DNA of 64,000 nucleotides. It comes from Rhynchopus euleeides (taxonomy: Eukaryota; Euglenozoa; Diplonemea; Diplonemida; Diplonemidae). The DNA is taken from the NCBI GenBank assembly GCA_963210315.1, contig OY723250.1:744001-808000 (forward strand), in the 5' to 3' direction. How positions within the stretch are numbered: position 1 is the first letter of the stretch; each line of letters begins with the position of its first letter. The position numbers were made by a program, and so were the translations under genes. Shown in pieces: positions 21,331 to 32,840 of this stretch. Below the pieces are notes generated by a model. That model did not search any database and was not told where the DNA came from. It saw nothing but the letters and a program-made list of their open reading frames with translations.

Positions 21331-21441
21331 TGGCTGGAAAAAACCCGGTTTTAGCTGGAAAAAAACTGGTATTTTGGCTGGAAAAAAAACGGTTTTTTGC
21401 TGGAAAAAAAACCTGGTTTTGGCTGGAAAAAAACCGGAAAA
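21331..21441 (+). repeat. Five tandem copies of a GGCTGGAAAAAAACCGGTTTT-like unit
   Basis: Units of about 20-23 bp start with GCTGG, followed by a run of 6-8 A and CCGG/CTGG then T-runs. They abut the inverted double-hairpin repeat. Each unit is a near-palindrome (AAACCGGTTT). Non-coding. Confidence 0.7.
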
Positions 21442-22375
21442 AGGGCGGATGCCAAAAAGACTCATCCTCATCCCCCACTAGAAATACACCTGATCCATAG
21501 GACTAAAAAAAAAGGCAGCTGGGGCCTTGAGAAAGAGAAACCCGATCTGTGCCTGCCGCTGGATCGTGAAGTGGCAGCAATAGATACGACAGCAAACTCC
21601 AAGTCCTGCTGAAGATTGTTTTGTTGGAAAACGGCATACATCCTCACACCTTGTGGCCATCAAGGGACTGATGAGATAGCGCCCACCTTGGTGAGAGGGG
21701 TCGCCATTTCGTGTTATCCTGGCCGCACGGTTTGTGTGGTTGTTATCTGATCGAGTGGTGTGAAGTGGGGACCGCAATAGATCCAGCAATGGACAAGGCA
21801 CAGAAGGACTTCTCCAAGGTTGGCCACGCCGAAACATATAAATAAATCGTTTCCTAGAATTGGGACTCCCGCAAACACGACGCGCTCACCGGAAGACAAC
21901 TGGCACAGCGCGTCGCCATGCAGGGGAGGGGGGGGGAGAGGTTCGTTATCCATAACCAGACTCTACGGCAGCCACCCCTCGATTCCCCCCAACCTCCCCC
22001 TACACCCCCACGCCGCAACTTTGCAGCAGCAACAAGACAGCGATTCACTCCAGACCACCCAGGCGGCTCAGGGCACGCCTTTCTACCCTACCCCCCCAAC
22101 CCCACAATGCGATGCTGCTGAGAAAGGGGTGGGGAGGGTGGTCGACCCCCCATCGGCTACTGGGCAAGGGGGAGGGGGGTGGGGGTTGGGTTGGGACAAA
22201 AGGAGATTAAACCACACTGAGATACACGGAAGAGGGGGGGGGGGGGCACATGACTTCACTATCTTCTCACCCCCCACCCCCGCCCCCTTAATCCACGTTG
22301 GTCACACATGTTGCAACAGTCTGTATTTCCCACCCCCCCCCCTCCCAAAACACAATGAGGGGTCTTCGCTCTGTG

Positions 22376-22436
22376 CCAAACTGTGTCAGTTCGTCTCCCC
22401 TTTTGTGCGGCGACTCACTTCCTTGCACTTCTGAGC
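22376..22436. repeat. Dispersed hairpin repeat (copy 2)
   Basis: It shares TGTGNCAGTTCG, GCGACTCACTTCC and GCACTTCTGAGCGAAGGC with 1442-1505. The stem is weaker here. Confidence 0.5.
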
Positions 22437-23037
22437 GAAGGCTCCAAGATGGAGGTTGTGCGTGTGTGTGTGTGTGGTGACCACGTTTTGTGTGGGGAGA
22501 TCCTGCGCGGATCATAGCCCACTCATTTTTATTGTTGTTGTGTGTGTGTGTTGATCACTTTTTAGGTGGGTTAACCCTGCACGGGTCCTAGCCCACCTTG
22601 TGTGTGTGTCTGCCAGTGGCGATCACACCAATATCAGGGTGCACTCACATTGTGCTCTACACTACCACAAAACGACTCGCCTGTGGGTGGGTCTGGGAGG
22701 GGAGGGATGAGAGAACCTTCACTCCCACTCTGGAGTGCGGTCTGGCAAACCTGCCCTCAATCAACAGACACAAGGCGTCACACTTTGACACAATCGTGTT
22801 CACACAGTGTGTGAAGGCCCTACCAAGCCCACACAGTCTATAAGGGTAAGGCTGGGGCCATCCAGTGCATCCCTCCAAACAAACCCAGGAGCAGTTGGGG
22901 GCACAGCCGCTGAGGGGGTGATGCTGGATGACGGCTCAGGGAGGCCGGGGGAAATGGGTGGGGTCCTTCACTCGAGGGTGACGGAGAGAGGTGCATTTAT
23001 TTGTGAGGCGTAACGGCGAGGGGCTTTGCTGGATTTA

Positions 23038-23201
23038 CACGGTGGCCTAGTCAGGGCTTTGACCAGGCAGGTCCCTGGTCAAGAAAGGGCCTGATCAGTG
23101 ACCTGGTCATGACCAGAGGTTCAGCCAAAATGGGCCGTAACCCCCCTGGTCAATTTAGGCATGGTCAACCACTTGGTCAAAACTCTGACTAGGCCACCAT
23201 G
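23038..23201. mobile_element. 164-bp MITE with TA target duplication
   Basis: The ends are CACGGTGGCCTAGTCAGGGC and, read from the other strand, CATGGTGGCCTAGTCAGAG; the inverted repeats extend about 30 bp with few mismatches. TA flanks both sides (23036-23037 and 23202-23203), as in Tc1/mariner-related MITEs. An inner perfect palindrome CTGGTCATGACCAG lies near its middle. A second copy is at 24328-24499. Confidence 0.75.
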
Positions 23202-24327
23202 TATATATAGCCGAGACCCACTACCCCCTCTCCCTCAGTTACCACTAAGGGGTGTAGGGGGGTTGTATCAAACATGTCAATCAGCACCACAGGAGGCCAG
23301 GTATGTCGACATCCCTACACCTGATATCCAATCCGGACACGCGGTGCAGACAGGTGAATGTGGTGCAGAACGCACAAGTGATGGGCTTGTTTTGCTTGGG
23401 TGGCTTCGTCTATAACTGGCGCTGGCGGCAGTATTCCTTTTTACTGTGGCCTGGGGGAGTCGCCTGGGACAGGTCACATAGCAAACAGCATTGTCACCCC
23501 CTGCCTGGGAGGGGATGGATCATCGCCTCCAGACGGCTGTGGGTATTGAGTAAAGCAACAGCAACAGGGCCGCACGATCCAGCTGAAGGCACAGAAAGTT
23601 TCCCCAGTTGGCCACGCCGAACGAACAAAAAAAAACGCGCCCGTTTCGACACCGGTGCGAAGACCCCTCCCTTCCCCCCAACCCCGAACGGCTTTTCGCC
23701 GACATGCTTGCGCACTTTCGCAGAAAAAAACAGCCCGATAACAGTATCTATGATGTACGTTGGTGTCACTCATCTCACAAGGAACAAAGGGAAGAAGGGG
23801 AAACAAGAAAACTGGCGAGGGAGGGGAGGGGGAGGAGGAGGTGACCTTGGCTGGCCAAAGAAGCGTCGGGGCTGCGTCGTTTGCGCGCCAATAAAAATCC
23901 AGGCAAATCACAAAAAAGGGGGCCAGCCCCCCCACAGTATTTTGCTGTGTGGGTGGGCTGTCTCTTTTGCAGCCCAAATAAGAGCGCTGCTAACCCTTCG
24001 CCATCTTTCTTTGACTCCCCGACAGGGGCACCAGTCGCACCCCACCCACCCACCCCTGTTGTGGCAAAAAATAAACAAAGTGCGATAGCAAGATTGGGGG
24101 GGTGGGGACTGAGCTTTTGCTAACTCACTTTCGGGGCAAATAAAAGCACCCTGTGTGGCCTTTTCGGGAACACCACCAAAAAAAATTCGGAAGCAGGCTA
24201 CTTCCTTTGTTCTTTCGTTCCTTCTTTCGAGAGCTGTGCTGGCTCTAAGGGAAGAGGACACGCGCAATTGGCGAGCACCCCCCACCCCCCTTCAGCTCTT
24301 CTCTGCCCTTCTCTCCACTAAACACTA

Positions 24328-24499
24328 CACGGTGGCCGAGTCAGGGCTTTGACCAGGCAGGTCCCGAGTCAAGAAAGGGCCTGGTCAGTGACCTGGTCAT
24401 GACCAGGGGTTACAGGGCAAGGGGCTACAACCCCCCCCACCCCTGGTAAATTTTGGCCTGGTCCACCACCTGGTCAAAACCCTGCCACGAAGGCCACCA
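24328..24499. mobile_element. 172-bp MITE, second copy, next to the FKBP-like gene
   Basis: It has the same ends (CACGGTGGCCGAGTCAGGGC at left, GGCCACCA at right) and TA on both sides (24326-24327 and 24500-24501). It shares GACCAGGCAGGTCC, AAGAAAGGGCCTG and TGACCTGGTCATGACCAG with the first copy. Its right end is only 27 bp from the stop codon of the FKBP-like gene, so it is probably transcribed in that gene's 3' untranslated region. Confidence 0.7.
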
Positions 24500-24526
24500 T
24501 ACCTACACACACACAGGCCCATCACC

Positions 24527-25480
24527 CTACCACACAGACAAGACACGAACATGCACGATAAAGGGAGTGTCATAAGCCTCCTGAACACACTCCTGCAGCT
24601 TGCCTGACTCCGCAAAAGGCATGTAGATCATCCTTTCCTCCCCCACATGCATCCCCGTGACACCTGTGGCCAGCCCGATCGACGTATGCCAGTTGAGAGT
24701 GTACGGATCAACCGCAATCTCCTCCCCACTGGACCACGTGTCGCAGACGACAGTCTCACCGTACACACCCCTGATGTGGAAACGCACCGCAGCCCCCTCT
24801 TCGACAGCCCTCCCACTCCCCTCCACTGTGATGGCGTACACCGTGGTCAGCCCTGCGATGTTGTGATACCGGATCTTGGGCTTCACGCTGTGCTTCACCT
24901 CGAAGCTGTTCAGAAGCCTGCGCAGGTCCTGGAGCCCCTCCGCGTTTGGCTGAGCCACCTCCACTTGGTAGCGCCGGATCTCCTCGTGGGGCGACCAGGG
25001 CGGAGGGAGCAGCAGGGTCCGCGAGACTGCAGCACAGCTCTTCGCAAAGCCGGGCGCCTCGCCGGATGGGGTGTCCGCAAGGAGGGCGTACGCCTCTCCT
25101 TGGGCAACCGCTGCGTTGTTGAGGAAGGTCTGGATGTCAACCTCGCTGCACCTCACGTGGAACGCCTGTTCCAGCGTCTGGAATGCATGCTCCTCCAGCA
25201 GCTGCAGCTCTCTGCGGTCCACCTCCTCCCGGATAACGACGAAACGCGTCTCGATCCCCAGCTGGTGCTGCTGCTGCTGCGTCCACAGCCCCGCCATATA
25301 GCGCTCCACCTCCGCCATCGCCTTGCTGCACGTCACCCCATGCGCCCCAGACTCTGTCAGGCATCTCCGAAGCTCGAGCTGTGCCTGTGCCACCTCAGGC
25401 GACACAACGGGGGCAGGCGGTGGCGGTGGCATCGGCTGCTGCGGCTGCGGGTGGTATACCTGACGATTGCCGCACAGCAT
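24527..25480 (-). CDS. FKBP-like peptidyl-prolyl isomerase domain protein
   Basis: A single open exon of 317 residues has ATG at 25480 and TAG at 24527. The N-terminal third has a Pro/Gln-rich stretch (PQPQQPMPPPPPAP). A helical region follows (LELRRCLTESGAHG, REEVDRRELQLLEEHAFQTL) and then a middle region of unknown type. The last 100 residues fit an FKBP fold: VEEGAAVRFHIRGVYG (strand and loop), a GEEIAVDP segment, TGVTGMHVGEERMIYMP (where FKBPs have the G-x-x-x-M-x-x-G-E-x-R segment), and a terminal strand FIVHVRVLSVW. Several aromatic active-site residues of classical FKBPs are not evident, so isomerase activity is doubtful. A CAG just before the ATG could also be a splice acceptor for a missed 5' exon. 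Confidence 0.6.
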   Translation of the reverse strand: MLCGNRQVYHPQPQQPMPPPPPAPVVSPEVAQAQLELRRCLTESGAHGVTCSKAMAEVERYMAGLWTQQQQHQLGIETRFVVIREEVDRRELQLLEEHAFQTLEQAFHVRCSEVDIQTFLNNAAVAQGEAYALLADTPSGEAPGFAKSCAAVSRTLLLPPPWSPHEEIRRYQVEVAQPNAEGLQDLRRLLNSFEVKHSVKPKIRYHNIAGLTTVYAITVEGSGRAVEEGAAVRFHIRGVYGETVVCDTWSSGEEIAVDPYTLNWHTSIGLATGVTGMHVGEERMIYMPFAESGKLQECVQEAYDTPFIVHVRVLSVW

Positions 25481-27360
25481 TTCTGAGATGGGTGCGTGGG
25501 GGGGGGTGAGGGGGGAAGGGGGCAGTGGTGCTGCTGTCAGTAATGAAATAGGGGTGGAGGTGTATGGGGGATTGCGTTGTCTCCCTTCGCTCGTGATGCA
25601 GGTTGTGTCTGAGAGATCCAGAGTGTAGGGGGGGGGGGAGGGTTTGATCGTCGAGAGTGAATGGGAAAGCAAGCCTCCCAGCACCTTATCGCAATGTTAG
25701 TCCTTTTTGTAGTCACCACACCAGAAACAGGGTGTAGGGGGGGGCGGGGGGGTCACTGCGATGCCTTCAAGGAGCGGGGAGTGGGGTGGGGGGTGGGGTG
25801 GGGTGGGGCGAGCCTCGCTGTGTCTGCACACCATGCCGATGATGCATAATTTTATTTCTTCTTTCGAACGCCTCGCCAGGCACATGCGTGTGCCTGCTGG
25901 CCCACAGTTCTTCCGGGTGTACACTCCGACATGCGTTATTGGGCTACAGCCCGCAAATGCATGCGAAAAATGCCAAAAAAAAGATACAGCCTTCGGGATC
26001 TCCATTCACCACCACCACTACCACCCCCCCCCTCCATGCCAGACTGCATCAGCGTCACACCTCTTCGTTGCTAGCAGGGCCTGACTCTTCTGTCAAGAGA
26101 AGAGATGACCCCACCACCACCACCACCACCACCCATCCCCGCTCTTTTCCCGCCCTTCTGTGATCTGGCTGTCTTACACCGTTCTTCTCGATTATTCGTT
26201 TGCTATGTTGGATTAGCGGATCCGCATCGTACAGAACGTCTACGAAAGACGACGCACGAGAACTGATACGCTATCCAAGTCATTTACTAAGTCACACCAC
26301 ACGGGCGCGATCTGCTCCTTTCTTTTGTTAAAATAGGGAAAGGCACGTGAACACTGAAGGTCGGAGGCTCCACCGAATGAAGCTCGGAGGGTGATACCTC
26401 GGCCGCGCGTTGAAAATAGCGCAGGACCTTCCACTTACTGGGAAGGAAGTCTGATGAACGCCTGATCTGGCGGGGGGGGTCAAAAGGGAAAGCCCGGGCT
26501 CGGAAACATTTCTGCCGATGGATCTTCGACAGACGAACCTTGTGGGGAATGGGATCAATCGCGCAAGGGGGAAGTAACCACCTCCATGCCTTGACTTTAG
26601 CTGTAGTGAGTGGCCTGCTTGGCGCATCAAACAGGAAGCCGGTAGCCACTGCTGGAGGTTTCGAGTCAGATTGCCCAACGGCCTTTGTTTTCGAAACAGG
26701 GGCGCCCAGGGGGCGGGGTGAGAGGAACGAGGGGCAATGAGTACCCTTGCAGAGGGGTAGGGGAAGTAAGCCTGGGAAAGGCCGGACGTCCAAGGCGCTA
26801 ACCGTTGCGCAAGTTGCAGGCGTTTTTCCCGGTGGCGGGATGTCGGGCGCGCCAAGGGCATCCGCCTCTCTCTTTGCGGCAGATGGGACATGAGGGGGCA
26901 GGAAGGTGAATCCAGGTTCAGACTGCGACGACTGGGCAGTGCGCTTTGATGAAAGCACCTTTGTTGATTTGCCGAGCCCGCCGGTTGTCTGTGTACCCGG
27001 GTCAGAGACAAGACGAAAGGGAGGTGGGGTGTTCTCCGGCAAAGGGGGAGGGGATGCCACGTTGGGGAAAGGTCTAAGCGACGAGATATCAGGACAAGGG
27101 CCACTCAAGGAGCTGACTCTGCATGTTTGGTATCCACGCCTGGGGATGGGATGGGAATAGGAAGGAGATGAGGTGCGAGAGATCGTCATTCAGCTCATAA
27201 GGCTGGAACCGCAACAGGCGCTGCACCGAAGCTGCAGCAGCGCTGCGTCATCTGACACCATACTTCTTCCACAGAGACACACGGGCTGCCAGAGCCCAGC
27301 CAACGCCAAGCCACGCCGGTTTGAGGGAAAGGCAGGAAGCCACGAGTGTGCATCAATGCA
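25481..27360. other. Intergenic region with repeat and an unassigned open frame
   Basis: C-rich and GGGTG tracts lie near 25500-25800 and ACC repeats at 26107-26134. The minus strand is open for about 300 codons at 26287-27189 (Pro/Ser-rich, for example LPENTPPPFRLVSDPG). Its last third is the repeat at 26243-26538, also found at 32841-33147, so I treat it as repeat-derived and not as a host gene. Confidence 0.4.
26243..26538. repeat. About 300-bp dispersed repeat (second copy at 32841-33147)
   Basis: Both copies, in the same orientation, share GCACGAGAACTGATACG, AAGTCACACCACA, GATCTGCTCCTTTCTTT, CACTGAAGGTCGGAGGCTCC, CCTCGGCCGCGCGTTGAA and GATGGATCTTCGACAGACG. Identity is about 85-90% by eye. 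Similarity stops abruptly at both ends. The class is unknown; I see no terminal inverted repeat or A-tail. The second copy lies inside the large transposon. Confidence 0.75.
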
Positions 27361-29998
27361 TCAGCAGGATACAGTGTCATCCTGCCAACCCCCCTTGCTC
27401 CCAAACAGGCTCTTCTCCTTAACAGGGCCCATGTTGCTGGGTTTCGTTGGGCTCTCGGGTCGCATAGCTGACCGCAGCACAAAGGGGGTCTTGCGCACCT
27501 GCGTCTGCCCGACGGCAACCGTGGAGATAGGCTGGGCCTTCAGGTAGTCCGGCAGGCTCTCGTGGGGGTTCCTCTCAGCCAGCGGAACGGGGTCCGAATC
27601 CTCTGCTTCGGCCCACTCTGCGCGGGCGTCTTCATCCTGTGGGGCCTGCAGCGATGACTCCCGCAGGTCGTGCATGCTCACGTTGACAGAATGGTTTTTA
27701 TAGGCGAACTCCGCCACCATCCTCTCAGGGAAGTCGAGATAGAGGCAGATCTGCAGGGTTCAGGGGGTGGTGTGGTGGGTTGAAAGCGGCAGTGCTCATT
27801 TCACACATTGCAGAGGGGGGGGTGCGGACAGGCTCCCCCTCACCTCCCGTGTCCCGTTGGAGGTGGGACGGTCAAGTGTCGTGTCGGGGCTGGGGTTCAG
27901 TCAATGGCAACGCACGAGTCGATGTGCGCCCGCACCGACGAGTTCCCGAAGTGCCTGTCCTGAAGCCCTCCACGGACATCCCTCAGCACAGGCTAACATG
28001 TAAGGACCGCCCGCCGTCTTGCGGAAAGTGCGGCAACTTTCCCCACCCCCCGCCAGCCCCGATAGCGGGGGCTATATTACTCCTTGAAAGGTTCCCGGAG
28101 TCTAAGAAACATACCTCTGGCCGGAGCTCTGCAAGGTAAGCGTAGAGCCCTTGGCAGACTTCCTTTGCCGCCACAATCAGGATGGGGATGTCGGACTGTA
28201 AGGGGGTGTGGGTGGTGGGGGTTCACGGCCAGGCCAGGGTCATGCACACATCACACATCGCACATCACACATCACAGGCGACTCACTTTTCTGCACTTCT
28301 GAGCAAAGGCCCCATTGCCATTGGCATTGGGTGATATCACAGCTGGCAAGGCAACAGGCACACATGGTGCAGAACAGCCAAATATATAGAACAACACAGC
28401 ACCGCAGTTCATACCCCGTGGATGTCAAGGATGATCTGCTCGAGCCGCACGTTGAGGTCGTGGTACGACTCACCCCGTGGCCAGGCGTAAGCATATTCGC
28501 ATGACTTCAGCTCGCGGAAAAATTGCGGATGCGCCCTCTTGACCTGCTCGTCAGAGAGGGACCGGAACTCACCACGGTCGAGGTCACGGAGAGAGAGGTA
28601 GTGTCGCACCAGGAAGCGCGACCCTGTGAAGTACTGTATGCTCTGTGTGGCTGTCTTGCCTGTTGAGGTCCAGACCCGGAAAGGCTGGGTGTCGTGGCGT
28701 GTGTTGATGAAGCGCCGCAGTGCCGCAGCGTAGCCCTCACCGGAGCCAACCCGTGCAATGTACACCGGGCACACAGCGGTCTTGAGGTTGAACAGGAAGT
28801 AGAGCAGCTTTGTCGGGAGGTGCCCGCTGATGCTGTTGATCTTGATGTGGCCGCCCCCCCTCCCGATGGTATTCCGCAGCTGCACCCAGCTGCGCTCGCT
28901 GTCGCGCTCCAGCGTCAGCGGCTGGTAAACCTTCTCGTACTGGGAGATCCGGTCCTTGAAGTCAGACAGGACATACGACGCCTCCTTCCCTTGGTAGTCC
29001 TCGTTGCCCATCTTTGCGCGCAGGATGTTAGAGTGTATCACAGTGTCATCTGTGCAGACCGACTCGATGAAGATCACGCGGTTGGTGGGGAGCCGCTTTG
29101 AGCCTGTGAAGGTCTCAACCAGCCGTGCCCGCCGGTCGATGGTGCTGTTGGTCGCATCGAAGATCGCCACACAGTCTGGGTTCTCTTCGATGAAGAGAAT
29201 CAGATCCCGCATCGCAAGCCCTGCAAGCCTCTCGCGCTCCTCCACGGCATCCGGGTTCTGCGGGTCGAAGTAGGACGCCACCTGCTCGCTAGCCTGCTGT
29301 GTGAGGTCACGCCGGTACTTCCCTACGTTGAAGATGCGGCACCCGGTGCCCTTCCAGTTCAGCCATCTGCAGAGACGCCGTGCGATGTAGGTCTTGCCCC
29401 TGCCGGGCAGCCCCACCATCACCAGCACCAGGCTCTGGTTCTCTGAGTTGAGCGTTGCATCCTGTGCGACCATGTCGGAACCCTCGTCGCCACTGTCGGT
29501 GCTATCGTCCACCTCGTGCAACTCAATCGCATGCTTCGCCTCGAAGATGGTGCTGTGGTATGACGTCTCGAAGTCGTGCAGGAACCCGCTCTCCGCATCC
29601 CCGCAGTCCCCCATAAGGTACTGCGGGCGCTGTGCAGGCACCTGCTGCTCCGACAGCAGCTTCTTGATTTCAGCGCGTCGGTGCTTGTCGCTGATATTCT
29701 GCACGAGATCCACTGCAGTCCTACCGGAGGAGTCTGTCACACGCGCAATCGCCCCTGTCTTCAGAAGCGCCGAGACCATTGCGACCTGACCGCTTGCCAC
29801 AGCAACATGCAGGGCTGTCTGTCCGGTGCAATCCAGCACATTAACATGACCCACCCGCGGCAGCACAGACGGGAGATCGGCAACGCGCCCATCCTCTGCA
29901 AGGAGGCAGAGCTCTTCAGCAGCACAATCCTCTGCTGCATTCTCTGTCTTCAGCAACCTGGCCCTGCGCCGCAACGTGCGCAGCAGGTGGTCAGCCAT
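27361..29998 (-). CDS. Ankyrin-repeat 6-phosphofructo-2-kinase with degenerate fructose-2,6-bisphosphatase domain
   Basis: Three exons (complement of 27361-27750, 28115-28195, 28415-29998), all joins phase 0, give 684 residues. Residues 30-115 form ankyrin repeats (DCTGQTALHVAVASGQVAMV, DSSGRTAVDLV). The kinase domain has a full Walker A, GLPGRGKTY (196-204), and the FDATNST motif (280-286), so synthesis of fructose-2,6-bisphosphate is expected. The following bisphosphatase domain keeps its frame (WTSTGKTATQS, RGESYHDLNVRLE), but the catalytic RHG is RVG (416-418), the second histidine (CHQ in the family) is replaced (AAK, 537-539), and the segment after RVG is shortened. It is therefore predicted to be kinase-only. 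The C-terminus is a 100-residue variable tail. Cytosolic; regulates glycolytic flux through phosphofructokinase. Confidence 0.9.
28275..28315. repeat. Dispersed hairpin repeat fragment (copy 3) in an intron
   Basis: GCGACTCACTTTTCTGCACT then TCTGAGCAAAGGCCCC matches the repeats at 1442-1505 and 22376-22436. It lies in intron 1 of the PFKFB gene. Confidence 0.45.
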
Positions 29999-30316
29999 CG
30001 CGCCTCAGCAACCTTGGGGATAAATGCTGCTGTTCCACACCCGCTGGCTGGCCACGACCACCCCTTGCGCAGGCTTTGGGAATGCAGGCGCCCCGCCTGC
30101 GCCACCGCCGAGGCCCTGCGCTGTAAGTTCAAAAAGGACGTGTGTCAGGTAGGCACCTCCGACCTTTGTTGTTGTAGCTCACCCCAACGCCTGCGTCAGG
30201 GCTGTGTCTTTATTCCGAGTGGCCCTGCGTGTGCCACCTGCATGGGGTAGGCGTGTATGCATGGGAGCAGCATTGCTCTTGACTGAGGAGAGCAACAAAG
30301 AGACGGGGGGGGGGGG
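29999..30316. promoter_or_regulatory. Upstream region of the PFKFB gene
   Basis: About 320 bp separates the start codon from the foldback element. It must contain the minus-strand promoter unless transcription starts inside the element. No clear core promoter motif was seen. Confidence 0.3.
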
Positions 30317-30318
30317 TA

Positions 30319-31466
30319 GGGGGGGTCAAATGCCACCCTTTTACGTGGACAAACACGATTTTTCAAAAAACCGGCGCAGAGGCCCCAAAGCCCCCGTAAA
30401 CCCTCCAAACCCCCCCAGATCGGTCCGGAAACCCATCGAACCCCACTTTTCCACCATTCCGGGCACCTCAGGTGCCCGAATTGGGGTACCTAAATTTTGT
30501 GCCACCGTTTGGTACCGGACAGTGCCACTGTGTGGGAGGTTGGAAAAGAAAATGCCCCAACACACCACATCTGAGGGTTGCAATGCATGTTGCTTGCCAA
30601 CCACGTCATCCGGTGGGTGTCAGGCGCTATGTAGGTGGCATTAGCCAGGTCTTCGATGAGTTCTGGCTTGTATATGTACCTCCCTGCCACCATGCACCGG
30701 GAGGCTGCCTGTAGGTACGGAACAAGTCCAGATGGTCGTGTGATTCCTGTGCAGCAGTGCTCCACAACCGGGATGTGTTGACAACGACTGTTGCAACACG
30801 AGCTGTACATTCCGGGAACACACGAAGTGCGCTGTCGTGGTACCCATTGTGCCAGAATTGGTAGTTGCTGCGGTCTACTTTGCCTGGCCCAAGAGCACTG
30901 GTACTGAACGGTGCAATATGCGTGGCGAGGTGAATGCAACGGAAGGGCGCAAAGTCAATACAGCTCTCGGATGGCGGGTGGTGGTGCCACTAGTGTGTGA
31001 CGTTCACTCGAGGATACAACGCATCACAATGAATCAGCAACCGTGGACCGAGTACAATACGCTCTCTGTGGCTGGTGTGGGGGACAAAGGCAGTGCCTGT
31101 GCCGCAGGCAGGGAGGTACATATACAAGCCAGAACACATCGAAGACCTGGCTCATGCCACCTACATAGCGCCTGACACCCACCGGATGACGTGGTTGGCA
31201 AGCAACATGCATTGCAACCCTCAGATGTGGTGTGTTGGGGCATTTTCTTTTCCAACCTCCCACACAGTGGCACTGTCCGGTACCAAACGGTGGCACAAAA
31301 TTTAGGTACCCCAATTCGGGCACCTGAGGTGCCCGGAATGGTGGAAAAGTGGGGTTCGATGGGTTTCCGGACCGATCTGGGGGGGTTTGGAGGGTTTACG
31401 GGGGCTTTGGGGCCTCTGCGCCGGTTTTTTGAAAAATCGTGTTTGTCACCCCCATTTGACCCCCCC
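30319..31466. mobile_element. Foldback DNA transposon, 1,148 bp with about 360-bp terminal inverted repeats, TA target
   Basis: The left arm 30319-30688 and right arm 31107-31466 are near-perfect inverted copies (more than 97% by eye). They differ mainly in a 10-bp block near the tips and at a few bases. Both tips read GGGGGGGTCAAATG from outside, and TA flanks each side (30317-30318 and 31467-31468). Each arm contains an internal palindrome GGGCACCTCAGGTGCCC. The 418-bp unique centre encodes no recognisable transposase. The TA duplication suggests mobilisation by a Tc1/mariner-like enzyme. High arm identity means recent activity or arm homogenisation. Confidence 0.8.
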
Positions 31467-31468
31467 TA

Positions 31469-32482
31469 GGGGGGGGGGGGCGGTGTACGGGGACTCCCTG
31501 CAGCTGCGTGCACGCCATGCCTGTGAGCAAGAGCCTCTCTTTCTGCTCTGCTCTGCACTCCCCGACCCTCCTCCTCCCCTTCAGCACCACCACCACCACC
31601 ACCACCCTCTCATTGCGCGAAGCGCATCCCCTTCTCCGTCTCTTGCATGTCTGCGGTGTGGATCCCCGACAAAATCATTGCAGTCTTCTCTCTCAGGCAT
31701 TCTCTGTGTGAGCAGTGCTACCCAGAAGCACCCGCACACTCTCAAGACTGTGTGTGCCACGATACACGGGGTGTTGTCGCATGTATCATGGCAAAAAAAA
31801 CTAATGCAACCAGGGTGAATCACAGGAGAGAAGGGGAGGGGGGGGGGGGAGCGGGACGGGGGGGGGAATCAACGGCAGTTTTGGTGCTTCTTCGAACGCT
31901 GAAAAATACGACACGATAAAATCGGCGTGAAAAATGTGGGACAGATTCTGCCCTGTCGGGGGAGCAACGCACCTTTGCCACCCACCCCATCCCCGTTCCT
32001 GTTAAGTTTATACCCCCCGCCCCAAACCCCCCCCCCCCCCCGCCGCACACATGCACTCGCGTGAAGCTTTGGGGAAGTGCAGGTGGCATGTCTTGGTTGG
32101 GCAGGGCAGCCACCACAGATCCACAACACACTCTCTGTCGGGGTGGCAGGACTCAGGGCAGACTCCTGCTCAGCCTGCGAACTGTCTTGCTATCTAGGGA
32201 CCACACACACATGGGCCTTTAGGAGTGGCGATCGTGCCACAGCATGCGCAGCATGCATGGGGCAGGGTCAGTAACGCACGCCTATGTGCGCCACACGCGA
32301 AGGCTTTTGGAAAGGGCCAAGTAGCACTTGGAAGGGGCAGACTCGCAGCACACTGTAGACCCCATGGTAGCACCGTTCCACTTTAGATGCTGGTCACGAG
32401 AGATTTGCCTCGGAGTCGGAGGCATGGCTGTGGGAGGGTACACACACAAACACACCACACACACAGCACCATTGTGGCCTGC
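31469..32482. other. Gene-free stretch between the foldback element and the large transposon
   Basis: It holds CAC/ACC repeats near 31580-31610, a G-run and C-runs (31840-31870, 32025-32045) and no recognised exon. Confidence 0.4.
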
Positions 32483-32840
32483 AGCGGGGGGTGTCGATTA
32501 TATCCAATTTTGTCAAAAAAAATTAAAAAAATCGGGGAAAAAACGCTGAATTTCGATGAAAAAAGGCGAAAAAAAGAGTATGGGGAGTTGGGTCCAGTTT
32601 AGCAAAGTTGTGATATTTTTCGGGTGTTTTTTTGAATGGGACACCCGAAGAACCCGATGATATGTGAATGACATGTGATGAAAAAGCATCCGCTGGACAA
32701 ACCCCAAGCTTGCTGCAGCAAGCATCCGCAACGGCCAGTGGGAGTAGGGGGGGGGGCGGGGGCCTCCTGTCAGTCCGGTCTGATCTGCGACACGGTACGG
32801 CACACCGGCAGAATGCCGCTGACGGAACAACAAACAGTCC

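Larger units (their letters stand above)
20199..24327. other. 4-kb repeat-filled region upstream of the kinase gene
   Basis: I see no gene. Besides the repeats listed separately, a short dispersed sequence occurs at 21790-21838 and 23582-23623 (GGCACAGAA...GTTGGCCACGCCGAA). Another (GCTGGATCGAGAAGTGGCAG) is shared between 19618 (kinase intron) and 21550. GT tracts lie at 22455-22610. A doubled segment ending in TAGCCCAC (22480-22596) can form small hairpins. Confidence 0.45.

Noticed and set aside
26287-27189. 300-codon Pro/Ser-rich minus-strand frame as a host gene
   Set aside because: Its last third is a dispersed repeat shared with 32841-33147. No start context, splice sites or family signal.
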